A stretch of DNA of 64,000 bases, taken from the NCBI GenBank assembly GCA_025201375.1, contig JAIWZP010000003.1, forward strand, positions 310,001 to 374,000. The letters run 5' to 3'. The notes beneath the pieces were generated by a model. It made no database searches. It had not been told where the DNA came from and saw nothing but the letters and a program-made list of their open reading frames with translations. Source of the stretch: Gongronella butleri (Eukaryota > Mucoromycota > Mucoromycetes > Mucorales > Cunninghamellaceae). Positions within the stretch are counted from its first letter, which is position 1. Each line of letters starts with the position of its first letter. The translations under genes and the position numbers were made by a program. This document shows positions 1 to 10,827 of the stretch, one piece after another.

Positions 1-36
1 TCCGGAGGACGCGCCCAGCAAAACGGGGGTAAGGTT

Positions 37-215
37 TTGTCCATTCTGATAACGCACGCGATAACGGCCCAATGTATCGATACACGAGTTGCTCAAATGA
101 ATCTGCGACCAAAGGTGGTAAGAGCACTTGTGATTTGGAGGGTTCGCCCTGATATCTCGGCGACTTGGTTTACAATGACTCTCAGACCGCGTATTTTCGA
201 TTTTGGTTTGGTTCT
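37..215 (+). repeat. Dispersed repeat family R2, copy 1
   Basis: This stretch aligns by eye with 20092-20260 on the same strand. Shared blocks include the run around GGCCCAATG, the CTCAAATGAATC block and the GTGGTAA-AGC block, all in the same order and spacing but with many substitutions. No open frame is conserved between the copies, so it looks like an old non-coding repeat. The left end may lie beyond the window. Confidence 0.55.
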
Positions 216-747
216 TTAAAAAAATATATATTTTTTGACGTTAACATATATCACCTTTGAGCCTGGAGTCGACTATCCACTGATCTTTGTTCAATCCATT
301 TGCCTTGGAAATTAAGAGACAAAAAGTTTTTTTTTTTTTTTTTGCATTTTACATGCCTTTGTATGATACCATTTGCGTGGCACTGTGATGCCAATGCATG
401 CAAGGCATTGCAATCTTCAATTTTGTTGATTTTTGAAAGTTATACAGTGCATACAAAGAAGGCTCAGTTTTACAAACGATAAAAAGGTAAATTGGGTTAA
501 TGTAATTTGGGTCAAGAATACATCCAACACATTCGAGCGCACTCTCGGCAATCCCCGCGTGACCCGTCGCGTCAAATCACTAGCTCTTTATCCCAGCTCG
601 TCTCACACCCAAAAAAAAAAGCTCAATTGACACGCTATTTCACTTGATATTTTGATAGCTGAACCAATTTATTGCTAAATCATTGCCATGATGACGGGGT
701 ACCATGAATACTATTAAATTCACGCGAAAAAGGGAGTGGGTGCCACC
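216..747. other. Gene-free interval
   Basis: AT-rich DNA with short A and T runs. No open frame with recognisable protein content and no RNA gene is seen. It lies downstream of the minus-strand HTH gene. Confidence 0.5.
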
Positions 748-2130
748 TTAAATCAAAACGACAAAAGGAATCTCACCCGATATGCTGGTCGGCTTGGGTT
801 GATTCAAATCGACTTGCGTGTTGCTTGTCCTACGAATCCCTGGGTTCTTGCTCTGACGTGCCGAATTAGTCTGTTGGGTAGCCAGCTTGGGCTTGGCTAT
901 AGCAGAGCGTCTAGGCGGCAATGCCTTGATATTTTTTTGTACCTTGTCGACCGTGCGCAACGTATTGCTGTCATTTTTGTCAAACTTGTATGGACGCACG
1001 CCAGTGCGCAGGAGGTCCTGCATCTTATTGTATTTGTCGGTGCGATGCTCTTTGGGAGAGCGAGATTCTTGATCATTGAGAGGGCGAGACGCGCGAAGAC
1101 CATGTTTGCGGGCTATTTGCCTCACAGTGTTCGGCTTCAATCCAAGCGCAGCAGCTGTCTCTGCGGTAGTCTTGCCACACTCCAGGCTACATTTGATTTG
1201 ATCTTGGATATCTTTGCGCTTTTGCTCCAGAGCCGGGGCAATGCTTTTCTTGATTCTCCAAATAGTCGAGAGGGAGAAATTTGTCGCTCTTTTGACCTCA
1301 TCATTTGTCGCTCCTTTCAAAACAAGGTGCTTGACCTTGGCAACCTTTGCCGGGTCAAGGTATTGGCTTTTGTAGGCGGATGATGGTTGCCCACTTTTGA
1401 GTCGCAATTTTCGAACATTGACAGATTTGGTGGATACGCCCGTGGCGAGAACAATTTCGGCCACGGATTTGCCACTTTCAAGGAGCTGCTCGATTTCCTC
1501 ATCAATCGCCCTGCTGATGTGACGATACGAGGTTTTTGGAGGAATACTGTAAATGTAACGCATGTTGTACACCGTGGTTTCATGGACATTGAATCGCTCG
1601 GCGATGGTTGCGATCGTGACACCTTCCAAGAGAAGCTTCTTGACCTCCTCTTTCTCAGCCTCGCTTAATCGATTTTTTTTCGACTTGATCACCTTGTTCT
1701 TGTCTTGTTTTTTGCTCACAATTCCATGTGAGCTAGATAAAGCGCGACGAACAGATGCACTCAGTGCCCGACGTCGCGGGCTTTTGTCTTTCTTGGCTGG
1801 CGGTGAGGTGGTTTTATCGCGCGCTGGTGCTTTGTCCTTGCTGATCACGGCAGAAACGTCGTTTGCGGACAAGTTCAGCAAGAAGCCAATCCTTTTTTTG
1901 GATAGTCCCTCGTGAAAAAGCTTCTTGACTTGCTCCTGCTTTTCCGTACTGATGATAGTGCCCTGCGCGCGTCTTGCAGTGTTCCCCGGCCCTGGTCTGA
2001 CTTTGAGCACCGTCGTGTTCCTGGTGCTAGCACGCGCGGTATTGTCCCCGCTCGTTCCACTTGACTGCAGAGGCTGTTGATTGCTCTCTGTCAGTGTCTC
2101 TTGCGCTTCAGGTACTGGCACCGGCGTCAT
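748..2130 (-). CDS. Protein with about five tandem helix-turn-helix units
   Basis: Single-exon frame of 460 residues from the ATG at 2130; an in-frame ATG at 2256 would add 42 residues of low-complexity look. Helix-turn-helix-like units of about 35 residues recur near residues 64-98, 158-195, 209-245, 261-296 and 307-345. Each has an acidic or lysine-rich first helix, a G-(T/K/V) turn, an A-E-I/T type middle and a final S/T-V recognition helix. The linkers are Lys/Arg/Ser-rich, for example residues 100-155, as in nuclear DNA-binding proteins. No catalytic transposase domain (DDE) follows, so this is not a complete transposase. Sequence-specific DNA binding is inferred. It could be a domesticated transposase-type HTH array or a fungal regulator; the name and role are unknown. 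A downstream intron that would change the C-terminus cannot be excluded. Confidence 0.7.
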   Translation of the reverse strand: MTPVPVPEAQETLTESNQQPLQSSGTSGDNTARASTRNTTVLKVRPGPGNTARRAQGTIISTEKQEQVKKLFHEGLSKKRIGFLLNLSANDVSAVISKDKAPARDKTTSPPAKKDKSPRRRALSASVRRALSSSHGIVSKKQDKNKVIKSKKNRLSEAEKEEVKKLLLEGVTIATIAERFNVHETTVYNMRYIYSIPPKTSYRHISRAIDEEIEQLLESGKSVAEIVLATGVSTKSVNVRKLRLKSGQPSSAYKSQYLDPAKVAKVKHLVLKGATNDEVKRATNFSLSTIWRIKKSIAPALEQKRKDIQDQIKCSLECGKTTAETAAALGLKPNTVRQIARKHGLRASRPLNDQESRSPKEHRTDKYNKMQDLLRTGVRPYKFDKNDSNTLRTVDKVQKNIKALPPRRSAIAKPKLATQQTNSARQSKNPGIRRTSNTQVDLNQPKPTSISGEIPFVVLI

Positions 2131-4162
2131 AATTAGAAAAAAACGAGAAAAGGAGTGAAAAACGGTTTGTTTGTTGATGAGCTGGCACTTTTGATTCAGA
2201 CACCGCTCGTCCCCCGACTCCCCACACGCGTCAACGTGTTTGTTTGGTGCCTTCATCTCAGATTTTGCCCGTCAATACCCAGAAAAAGAACGGATAAAAT
2301 CTATGGAACCCCCCCCCCCCACTTTTGCGTTTTCATTTCTATTGGATGATTTTTTTTTGTCTGCGCACGACAATGCACATGGCGCTGCATTGCAATGATA
2401 CTACTTTGTTGGTTGCTTTCAAGCTGTGCTGGGCGTATTATTTTTTTTAAAGACCATTGTTGGAAAGATGTTGTTTTTCCCGTCATTTTTTGAGCCAGAT
2501 ACCACTGAAATGAGTCTCATTAGACAAAGAATCAGCTGCTGATTTCGACACGATATTAAAACACTATGATCGTCTTGCTCGTCTCTGAGCAATTCAAGTT
2601 TAAAGATCGATGAAGTGGTTGATCGGCCTTTGCAAGCATGCGAAGGTTGTTCATCGGGGAATCAAGCAATGGGCAATAAGACGCCCGAATGTGTCTCTCT
2701 CGAATGGTGCAAGTTTGACCGCGATTTAAGAACAATTTGGAGATCCAATGCTGAATATGTGAAAATTGCGAAAGTTTGGAGTGATCTTGACAATGGCCAG
2801 ATCAATCAATGGGATTTATTGCAAAGTGGGAGTGATGACAGTGGTGCGTGAACGTGGGCAATGGTTTTTGTGCACCGGCGCGCTGCTTATTTTTTCTTTT
2901 TGGCTAACACGGATTTGCCAGATTGGCCGCGTCGCGGTGGCGCATTTGTCCGCAGCACACGATCGCGTTTGAGAGCCAGATGGCCTGTATCTCGGCTTGA
3001 CTGCACTCAATGTTCCCGCCACACTGCGGGCCAACCAGACCGCGGCGGCATGCCTCAAATCGACGTTTCAGGCAATGGAGCCTGTCAATGCTAGTTGCCG
3101 CTGCCTGCTCATGATATCAATGGATTTTTTGTCGACGGATTCCTTGAAAAAATGACACAAAAGACGGCGGTTGACTAGGTTATCCAGTGGTAAATCTGAC
3201 GCGTGCGGCTGACCTGTGCAGCAGCGTGCTTCATTTTGTGCAACTCCTGTGCTCTGACCGCCGTCGTCGTCGGGTTGGCCTCTTTGAATCTTGCCATAGG
3301 ATTCAATGGGCCACTCAAGGCTGAACGAGCACAAAAAAAAAAAAGATGCACGCAAAGAGCGAAAAACAGAATATCCAAAATAAACGAAGAGGGCTTTGCG
3401 CTGTCAATGGACATGTTTCGCGTGTGGCGCGGTACACGGAAGCTTGGCGTGGTACACACACGCGGCCGCGACACGTGTCTCTTTGCCGTGTCGGGCGGGC
3501 GTGGTTTTTTTCATTTTGAAGGGCAGCGTCGTCGCCATCGCATGGCCTTTTTGGAGGTGTCTTGGAAGGCGTGTGGCAAGCAAAGTCAAGAAAACGCTGT
3601 GCTGTAGCCTATTTACATTGTCTCTTTTTTTCCCCCCATCAATGAATAGGGAAGCGAGTGAGCTCGTGAGAGAGCAATTGGTGGTGGAAGGTTGCAAAAA
3701 GACAGGTAAAAAAAGTGACAATGAGCAAGGAGACAACAAAGACAATTAGTGTGGTCCTGTCATTGGGCGCCTCGATGTTCATTTATGCGCCTCGATGTCC
3801 AGAATGAAGCATTGTCGTCGTTCATTGTGCTGCAAACAAAGAAAGGAGGGTCGAAAGAAGGGGCTGGCGCATTCAGACCAAGTAGACGGTCATTGGCTCG
3901 AGTAAAAAATGGGCAACTGGGTATATTATTAATACGCGGCGATGGGACGGCCATCGTCATCCAAGATCTCATTCGTCGCTACGGTCTCGCGGCGTCCAAA
4001 TTGAGCCATCCGGTCACGCTCCAATTTTTTTTTTTTTCCTGACGCGACTCGCTATTTTAAAAAAAAAAACCAAACGGGCCAGTTCTTTTCCTTTTCTTTC
4101 TTCCTTTTTTCCTCTCGTTTTCCCTAAAGTTCCCTCATCCCCCCTATTTCCTTTCATTTCCT
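2131..4162. other. Gene-free interval between divergent genes
   Basis: About 2 kb between the minus-strand HTH gene and the plus-strand RNR gene, so it should hold both promoters. It has a C13 run near 2310-2322 and pyrimidine-rich DNA just upstream of 4163. Short open frames here, for example around 2860-3600 on both strands, show no domain and no splice-consistent extension. Nothing else is recognised. Confidence 0.5.
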
Positions 4163-7127
4163 ATGTTTGTGTACAAGCGAGGTATGGCCCCAAACAAGCT
4201 GCGCGCGGCGAGCAGGCGCGAGGCGAGACGCGTTTTGCCGTGTTTTTGCGTGTTTTCGTGACTAACGACTTGGTTTTTTTTTCCCTGATCCTAGACGGTC
4301 GTAGAGAAAAGGTGCTGTTTGACAAGATTACGTCGCGTATCAGCAAACTGTGCGATGGCCTGAATGAGCAATATGTCATGCCTCCCCAGGTGGCGCAAAA
4401 GGTACGTGATCCCCTTTCTTCCTTTTTGGCGCCCGTTTCAAGGCTGACAAGGGGGCGTCTGTCTTTTTTTTTTTTTTTTTTTTTTTTTCCTCTTTCTAGG
4501 TGGTCACTGGCATGTACCAAGGCATTACGACGGTGGAATTGGACAATCTTGCTGCGGAGACGGCCGCCTACATGACGACGTCGCATCCTGACTATGCCAT
4601 CCTGGCTGCACGCATTGCGGTGTCGAACCTGCACAAGGAGACGGATCGCGACTTTAGCAGCGTCGTGGAGAAGCTGTACAACCATGTGCATCCCAAGCTG
4701 GAGAAGCACAACCCGCTTGTTTCCAAGGACCTGTATGAATTGGCGACGGGCGAGCACAAGGACCGCATCAATGCCGCGCTCGATTATAGCCGTGACTATG
4801 ATTACAACTTTTTTGGCTTCAAGACCCTCGAGCGCTCGTACTTGCTCAAGATTAACAATCGCATTGTCGAGCGCCCGCAGCATATGGTCATGCGTGTTGC
4901 CCTTGGCATCCACGGCAAAGATTTGGACGCCGCCTTCCAGACCTATGACCTCATGTCTCGCAAGTTCTTCACCCATGCCACCCCAACCCTCTTCAATGCA
5001 GGCACCCCGCGCCCTCAATTGTCCAGCTGCTACCTGGTCAACATGAAGGATGACAGGTAAAAAAAAAAAAAAAAAAAACGCAAGAAAAATGAGCACTCAA
5101 TATTGTTATTTTTATTAGCATTGAGGGCATCTACGACACGTTGATGACGTGTGCGTGCATCTCCAAGTCTGCTGGTGGTGTGGGCGTGGGCTTCCAAAAG
5201 ATTCGCAGCTCCGGGTCGTACATTGCCGGAACGAATGGCACGTCCAATGGCATTGTGCCCATGTTGCGCGTGTACAATGACACGGCGCGCTTTGTGACGC
5301 AAGGTGGTGGCAAGCGCAACGGCAGCTTCGCCATGTATCTCGAGCCCTGGCACACGGACGTGTTTGACTTTTTGGATCTGCGCAAGAACTCGGGCAAGGA
5401 GGAAATGCGCGCGCGCGACCTGTTCCTTGGTCTGTGGATTTGCGATTTGTTCATGAAGCGTGTCGAGGCGAACGAAACGTGGTCTCTGTTCTGCCCCAAT
5501 GAGGCCCCGGGGCTCGATCAAGCTTATGGCGACGAATTTGAGAAGCTGTACACCCAGTACGAGCGTGAGGGCCGCGCCCGCCGCGTGGTCGACGCCCAAA
5601 AGCTCTGGTTCTCCATCCTCGATGCCCAAATCGAGACTGGCATGCCCTACATGCTGTACAAGGGTAAAGAAAAACCAAAAGGTCGGCAACGCCAATCGAC
5701 TCATTCTTTCTTCCCCCCCTTTTTTTTCTCCCTTGTGTTTCAGATGCTTGCAACCAAAAATCCAACCAAAAGAATTTGGGCACCATCACCTGCTCCAACC
5801 TCTGCACCGGTATGGAGGAAAAAAAAAGCCCAGAAAAAAACAAAAAACAAAAAAAAAAAACCAGAGCGCGTCGCGTTTTGCTCGAGGCGCAGCACATCGG
5901 GGACTTTTTTTTTCTGACCACGTGTTTTTTCAGAAATTGTCGAGTACACGTCTCCTGACGAAGTGGCGGTGTGCAATCTTGCGTCGCTTGCGCTGCCCAA
6001 GTTTGTGGACGGCGAGAACCAAGTGTTTGACTTTGGCAAATTGCACGATGTGGTCAAGGTCGTGACGCGCAACCTGAACAAGGTGATTGACGTGAACCAC
6101 TATCCTGTGGAGGAAGCGCGCCGCAGCAACATGCGCCATCGTCCCGTGGGTCTTGGCGTGCAAGGCCTGGCCGATGCGTTTTTGCTGCTTCGCCTGCCAT
6201 TTGACTCGCCCGAGGCGCGTCAATTGAACAAGGACATCTTTGAGACCATCTACCACGGTGCGTTGGAGGCGTCGTGTGACATTGCGCAAGAGGTCGGCCC
6301 TTACGAGTCCATTGAAGGCTCGCCAATTAGCAAGGGCGTCTTCCAATTCGACATGTGGGATGTCAAGCCCTCTGATCGCTGGGATTGGGACGCCCTCCGC
6401 ACACGCGTCATGCAGCACGGTGTGCGCAACTCGCTCCTCGTCGCACCCATGCCCACTGCAAGCACAAGCCAGATCCTCGGCAACAATGAGTGCTTTGAGC
6501 CATACACAAGCAACATCTACACTCGCCGTGTCCTCAGCGGCGAGTTCCAAGTCGTGGTAAGAAACGAAAGAAAGCAAAAAAAAATCCATCGAGGTCGCTC
6601 ACTGTCTCTCCTTTCTCGTTGTCTCTCTCTCTCTTTTTTTTTTTTTTTAGAACCACCACTTGCTCAAGGATCTGATTGATCGTGGCCTGTGGACCGAGCA
6701 GACCAAGAACATGATCATTGCGCACAATGGCAGTGTGCAGAATGTGCCATCGATTCCCGACGACCTCAAGGCGCTGTACAAGACGGTGTGGGAGATCTCG
6801 CAGCGCGTGATCATTGACATGGCTGCGGACCGCGGCGCGTTCATTGACCAGAGTCAATCCATGAACCTGTTCAGCAGCGACCCCACCGTTGGCAAGCTCA
6901 CGTCCATGCACTTTTATGCCTGGAAAAAGGGCCTCAAGACGGGCATGTACTACCTGCGCTCCCGCCCCGCCGTCGACGCCATCAAGTTCACCGTCGACCA
7001 ATTGGCTCTCAAATCCGGCACCGTCGCCGCCAACAAAGAAAAGGAGCAAGAAGACGACGACGAAAATCTCGCCGCCATGCAATGCTCCTTGGATAACCGT
7101 GACGAATGCTTGATGTGCTCCGGATAA
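4163..7127 (+). CDS. RNR1: Ribonucleoside-diphosphate reductase large subunit (class I)
   Basis: Seven exons: 4163-4181, 4295-4401, 4500-5056, 5119-5663, 5744-5809, 5934-6556, 6651-7127; 797 residues, close to the usual fungal length. It reduces ribonucleoside diphosphates to deoxy forms with the small radical subunit in the cytosol. The N-terminus is the ATP-cone (residues about 1-90, starting MFVYKRDGR), which fixes the start although exon 1 is only 19 nt. Catalytic residues are present: Cys219 in PQLSSC, Asn428/Cys430/Glu432 in SNLCTE, and Cys445 in VAVCNLASL. The C-terminus ends CLMCSG, the swinging redox-Cys tail. Intron 1 has a textbook CTAAC branch site about 30 nt before its AG. All six introns are GT-AG and short. 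No neighbour shares its pathway. Confidence 0.96.
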
Positions 7128-7711
7128 AAAAAAATATTTGCGCCTTTTCTCCATCTCCCTCTCCCTTGTCATCTCCCTTTTCTCTCTCTCTGTCGTCCTT
7201 TCTGATTCCTTTTATTATATTTTCTTCTTTTCTTTCCTGCATCATTATCTCCTCCCTCTTCTCTTTACGCCCCCGCCGCTTCCCCTTCCCCTCCTCTTAT
7301 CAGTAACTCATTTTACATCATTCCCGTCGTATTTTAATAAAAATGGTTGTGTATAAATCAAAGTTACGCGTTTTTTCGTATTTTTTGGGGGATTTTATGA
7401 CCCATTCACGTGTTTCGGGTGAATGACGCTTCTTTTTTTTTTTTTTTTTTGTAGTAATGGATGCGTTTTTTTTTTTTTTTTTTCAGGTCACGGACACATG
7501 TTTGAGGCAACAGATTGGTTTCGATGGCGATCTACGCGTATTTTTGGGCAATTTTCATCCATTTGGGTAGTGGCAAGTTCCTTGTGGGGCTTTCAGAGGC
7601 GCAACAACAGCTGCATGCGGCAAGTGCCATCCCTGAATTGCCCAATTTGAGAAAGAGACCGGGCTCTGTTCAATTTGAAACGCCTTTTTCTTCTTTTTTT
7701 TACTTTTAACC
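7128..7711. other. Gene-free interval (RNR 3' region and TPT1 promoter)
   Basis: The first part is C/T-rich 3' flank. The second has T runs at about 7432-7450 and 7467-7484 and the presumed promoter of the next gene. No further gene is seen. Confidence 0.5.
7336..7341 (+). promoter_or_regulatory. AATAAA polyadenylation signal candidate
   Basis: AATAAA lies about 210 nt after the RNR stop codon, at the end of a pyrimidine-rich 3' region. It is the first such hexamer after the gene. The cleavage site is not visible. Confidence 0.4.
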
Positions 7712-8489
7712 ATGGAAAAGAAGGAAGAGATCAGGATATCCAAGCTGCTGTCCTATATTTTGCGACATGGTGCTGTCAAGGAGAAGCTGGAGCTGCGGCC
7801 TGACGGCTTTTTGCGGCTGGACGATCTGGTAAAGCGAAAAAAAAAGAAGCAACAGCGCGATCTCGCGTTTTTTTTTTTTTTTTTTTTGATACATGTAATT
7901 TACGCGTTCTTGTCTTCGTTTTTCTAAGTTGGCACGGCCCAAGCTCAAAGGTGTGACGCTCGAGACGGTGCAATATATTGTCAAGAACAATGACAAGCAA
8001 CGTTTCACGCTTGTACAGGACGACGACACACAGGAATGGCTGATCCGCGCCAATCAGGGCCACTCGCTGCGGCAGGTTGCCGTCGACATGGAACAGCTGA
8101 CCACCGCGCTGCCCACCGTGATCCACGGCACCACGCTTGAAAATTGGGAAAAGATCAAAAAATCGCAGGGTCTGAGCCGCATGAACCGAAATCACATCCA
8201 TTGCGCCGCGGGCCTCCCTGACGACCCAAATGTGAAGAGCGGCATGCGAAAGACATCCGAGGTTCTCGTCTACATCGACATGGCCGCCGCTTTGAATGGT
8301 AAAATAGCGAGAATGACGCGAAAAATGTGGGCTCATTATTATTATTATTTTTTTTTTTTACGCGCAGATGGCATCCAGTTCCACCGCTCGAGCAATGGCG
8401 TCATTTTGACGGATGGCAAGAACGGCACGCTGGGCGCCGCCTATTTCGCCAAGGTGGTCGATCGCCAAGGAAACTCACTACTGGAGTAA
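7712..8489 (+). CDS. TPT1: tRNA 2'-phosphotransferase
   Basis: Three exons, 7712-7828, 7929-8298 and 8368-8489, give 202 residues. The enzyme moves the splice-junction 2'-phosphate of ligated tRNA to NAD+, giving ADP-ribose 1'',2''-cyclic phosphate, the last step of fungal tRNA splicing. The KptA/Tpt1 signature is clear: Ser-Tyr-Ile-Leu-Arg18-His19-Gly near the start, then Arg64 (KQRF), the HGT motif at residues 105-107, and Arg146 (GMRKTSEVLVYID). This matches the Arg-His-Arg-Arg active-site set known for the family. The length is slightly shorter than budding-yeast Tpt1. The ATG at 7712 is the first in frame, and the R-I-S-K-L-L-S start of the domain follows directly. Both introns are GT-AG with T runs before the acceptor. 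Confidence 0.93.
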
Positions 8490-10827
8490 AAAGGCATCTT
8501 TTTGTCATATTTAATGGATAAAAAATCATTGACACGACATGACTTTGATTCAATGCGCGGCAAAAGCCTTGATCAAACACTTGTAGAACCAGCGTGTCTA
8601 TTTGAATTCTCCTCCCTCCTTTTTTTACGCATTTTTTGCCGTCTCGCCTTTTCCATGAGCTTTATTGCAGCTGCGATCCGCGTAAAGTTCACTTGTTTCA
8701 CTAATTAACTAGGAATCGCATGGCACTGAGGCCACGTCAATGTCTCTTTTCGTGACTGCAATGTTGCAATTTTCATCGACCAGGGATAAAATGGCAATAA
8801 ATCATGCTTCGAATCACGATTTGTCGCCAAACACCTGGATCAATTCAATATTAATGCGTGTAGAGTAAACGGCAAGCTTTAACAAATTAGCAACCTGCAA
8901 CGATTTTGGGGCACATCAATTAAAAGAACATCCGTCCACGCATCAAAAATACCAAAAGGCACGAATTTGGCGAATTGCTGGCGTTTCGATGCTAATCAAT
9001 TGCCAAGAAAGCGTCTATTCCAAAGCGTCCTTGGGTCCAGCATCAGCTGGCTTGAATTTAGAATCATTTGGATTGACTTGTCAAGAGGACCTCAGTGAGA
9101 GGCCGTTTTTAGAGCAACGCAATATTTTTTACTTGGCAATCAGGCAGTGAAAAGACCTCGAAACACGTCGTCATGAGAAATTGCGGCCCGAAAACCCATA
9201 GGGGAGCGAGATTTATAGCTGTTGCTTGTCATCTGAGCGCGCCACGGACAAATTAAAATTTAGCCGTGTCGAGTCTCCCAAAACAAAATCAAAAATCAGG
9301 TTCCCAGAACTGTATCAAACTTGCACAAGAGGAAATCCGCAAGGAGAAACCACAGAAAAGGGCAAAAACGAGCGTGATCCATCTGCTCGTTTACGAACAA
9401 TTCGCAATTTTATATTTAATTTCAATGGTGATTTGCATGGGAATAACGCGTCAGAAAGCCGCGCCAACGCGTCCATTGGCAAGAGATACTCCAGGTGCAT
9501 GGATTGGATAAGGGAGAGGCGCGCGTAAGTCGACGACTGACGCGGTTTGTCACGCGTCAAAGTTGCCCCGCAAACAGACTGTTCGCGTCAATTCTGCCTA
9601 GAACGCGTTTTTCCCGTGATCATTGATGTTTACATATACAGCAGGCCGAGCTCTTTCTGGTGGTCTTTGCTTCGTGGCTTTGTGGCCAATTTTCGTCGAC
9701 TTTGCCTTGAGACGAAAAAATGAAGCAAGACCCATTTTACGCGGCAGCCAGCCGATGCACCTCCTTTTTTTATTGCATTTCTGTTAGTTACTAGAGTGGT
9801 GTGTACTATATGGATGGATGGCATGGCGATCTGCGGACCAAATTTTCACCATTTTCGACTCCTCGACTGCACCCCTAGGAAAATGTGCCATTTTCGAAGA
9901 TGGTGATTGCGCGCCATCCATTGACCGCAGCGGCGCAGGGCTTGGCTCATTTGAACGAGAAAGCATGGAATCGTCAGGTTTAAGCACAAATCGGGCAAGT
10001 TCAATGCAACTTCATTGGCCACATGGCCTACAACGAAAAAATAAGCCAAACATACGTTTTCATGAACGCAACCTTGGTGATCGTCCTTTTTATTGCATAG
10101 TATGACTTGGCGATATCAGAAGCCTACATCATATTATGGGATCATGTTGCCAAATTGCTCACAGTCTCATTGATCAATGTGTCAACGTCATAAAAAGTAC
10201 TAATTTGTAGGGCCTTGGCACTGCCATGGTTCCGATCTCTTTCAAATTGGGTCCGTGATCTATCTCTAGGTTATTGAAAGCAGGATAGACCATTTAAAAC
10301 GTCAAAACAATTTTTTTTTTGAAAAGTAACGATCGAAAAATCGAGATTCAAGAGTGTAAAAGGGCCGTGGCGTGCGTCTTATCGCGCATTCGCCTATAAA
10401 AACGCGTGTCCATTGTTCATCGAGCCCCGAGACGCGTCTCGAAGCGCGTCGGAGAGACAAGAAAAGCGCGTCAACAGACACGTAAAAAAAAAAAAAAAGC
10501 TCGGCTTTGTTTTTATTGACTCGACAACCGACAAAAAAACGACACTGACTAAAGGGAAGGCAAAGGGATATACGAACAAAGGCTTTGACGACCGGTAACA
10601 ACAAATAAGGACCATAAAATACACCAAGAAAAAAAAAGAAAAGAGGTAAAAAGGAGGAAAAAAAAGGGGAGGGAGGGAAAAGGTGGCTGATGAACAAAAG
10701 CGACCTGATTTACAAAACGTCTATGGAAAGGATAGGGGGTAAAGAAGAGCGACAAGAATAAAAAAAAAAGGGGGGGGGAAAGGGAGGAGAAAGGAGGGGC
10801 TTTGCACACATGGAATGACAAGCAGAA
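8490..10827. other. Gene-free interval holding dispersed repeat R1
   Basis: About 2.3 kb between the ends of TPT1 (+) and the cyclin gene (-). The middle is repeat family R1, listed separately. The right part, 10300-10820, is A/G-rich on the plus strand with many homopolymer runs and would be the cyclin 3' region. Small open frames at 9226-9528 lie inside the repeat and are not conserved in the other copies. Confidence 0.5.
9250..9985 (+). repeat. Dispersed repeat family R1, copy 1
   Basis: This stretch aligns over its length with 26180-26880 on the same strand, with 55690-56450 in reverse, and in part with 63690-64000 in reverse. Shared landmarks with 26180-26880, in order, are the GACGCGGTTT/CACGCGTC block (about 9540), the TTTTTATT block (about 9766), the GGCATGGCGATCTG block (about 9820), the identical GACTGCACCCCTAGGAAAAT block (about 9868) and the CATTTGAA-GAGAAAGCATGGAATC block (about 9948). 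Copies differ at many positions and no frame stays open in all of them, so this is an old, probably non-coding element. Exact ends and any terminal repeats were not identified. Confidence 0.68.

Noticed and set aside
4161..5096. 311-codon minus-strand frame opposite RNR
   Set aside because: It crosses intron homopolymers and is antisense to the catalytic region; no independent domain.
9226..9528. Possible small protein of 100 residues inside repeat R1
   Set aside because: The frame is not kept in the other R1 copies, so coding is unlikely.
10302..10821. Minus-strand Phe/Leu-rich frame, possible membrane protein
   Set aside because: Codons come from A/G-rich plus-strand DNA (poly-Phe/Ser/Leu in reverse); it lies in the cyclin 3' region with no domain.
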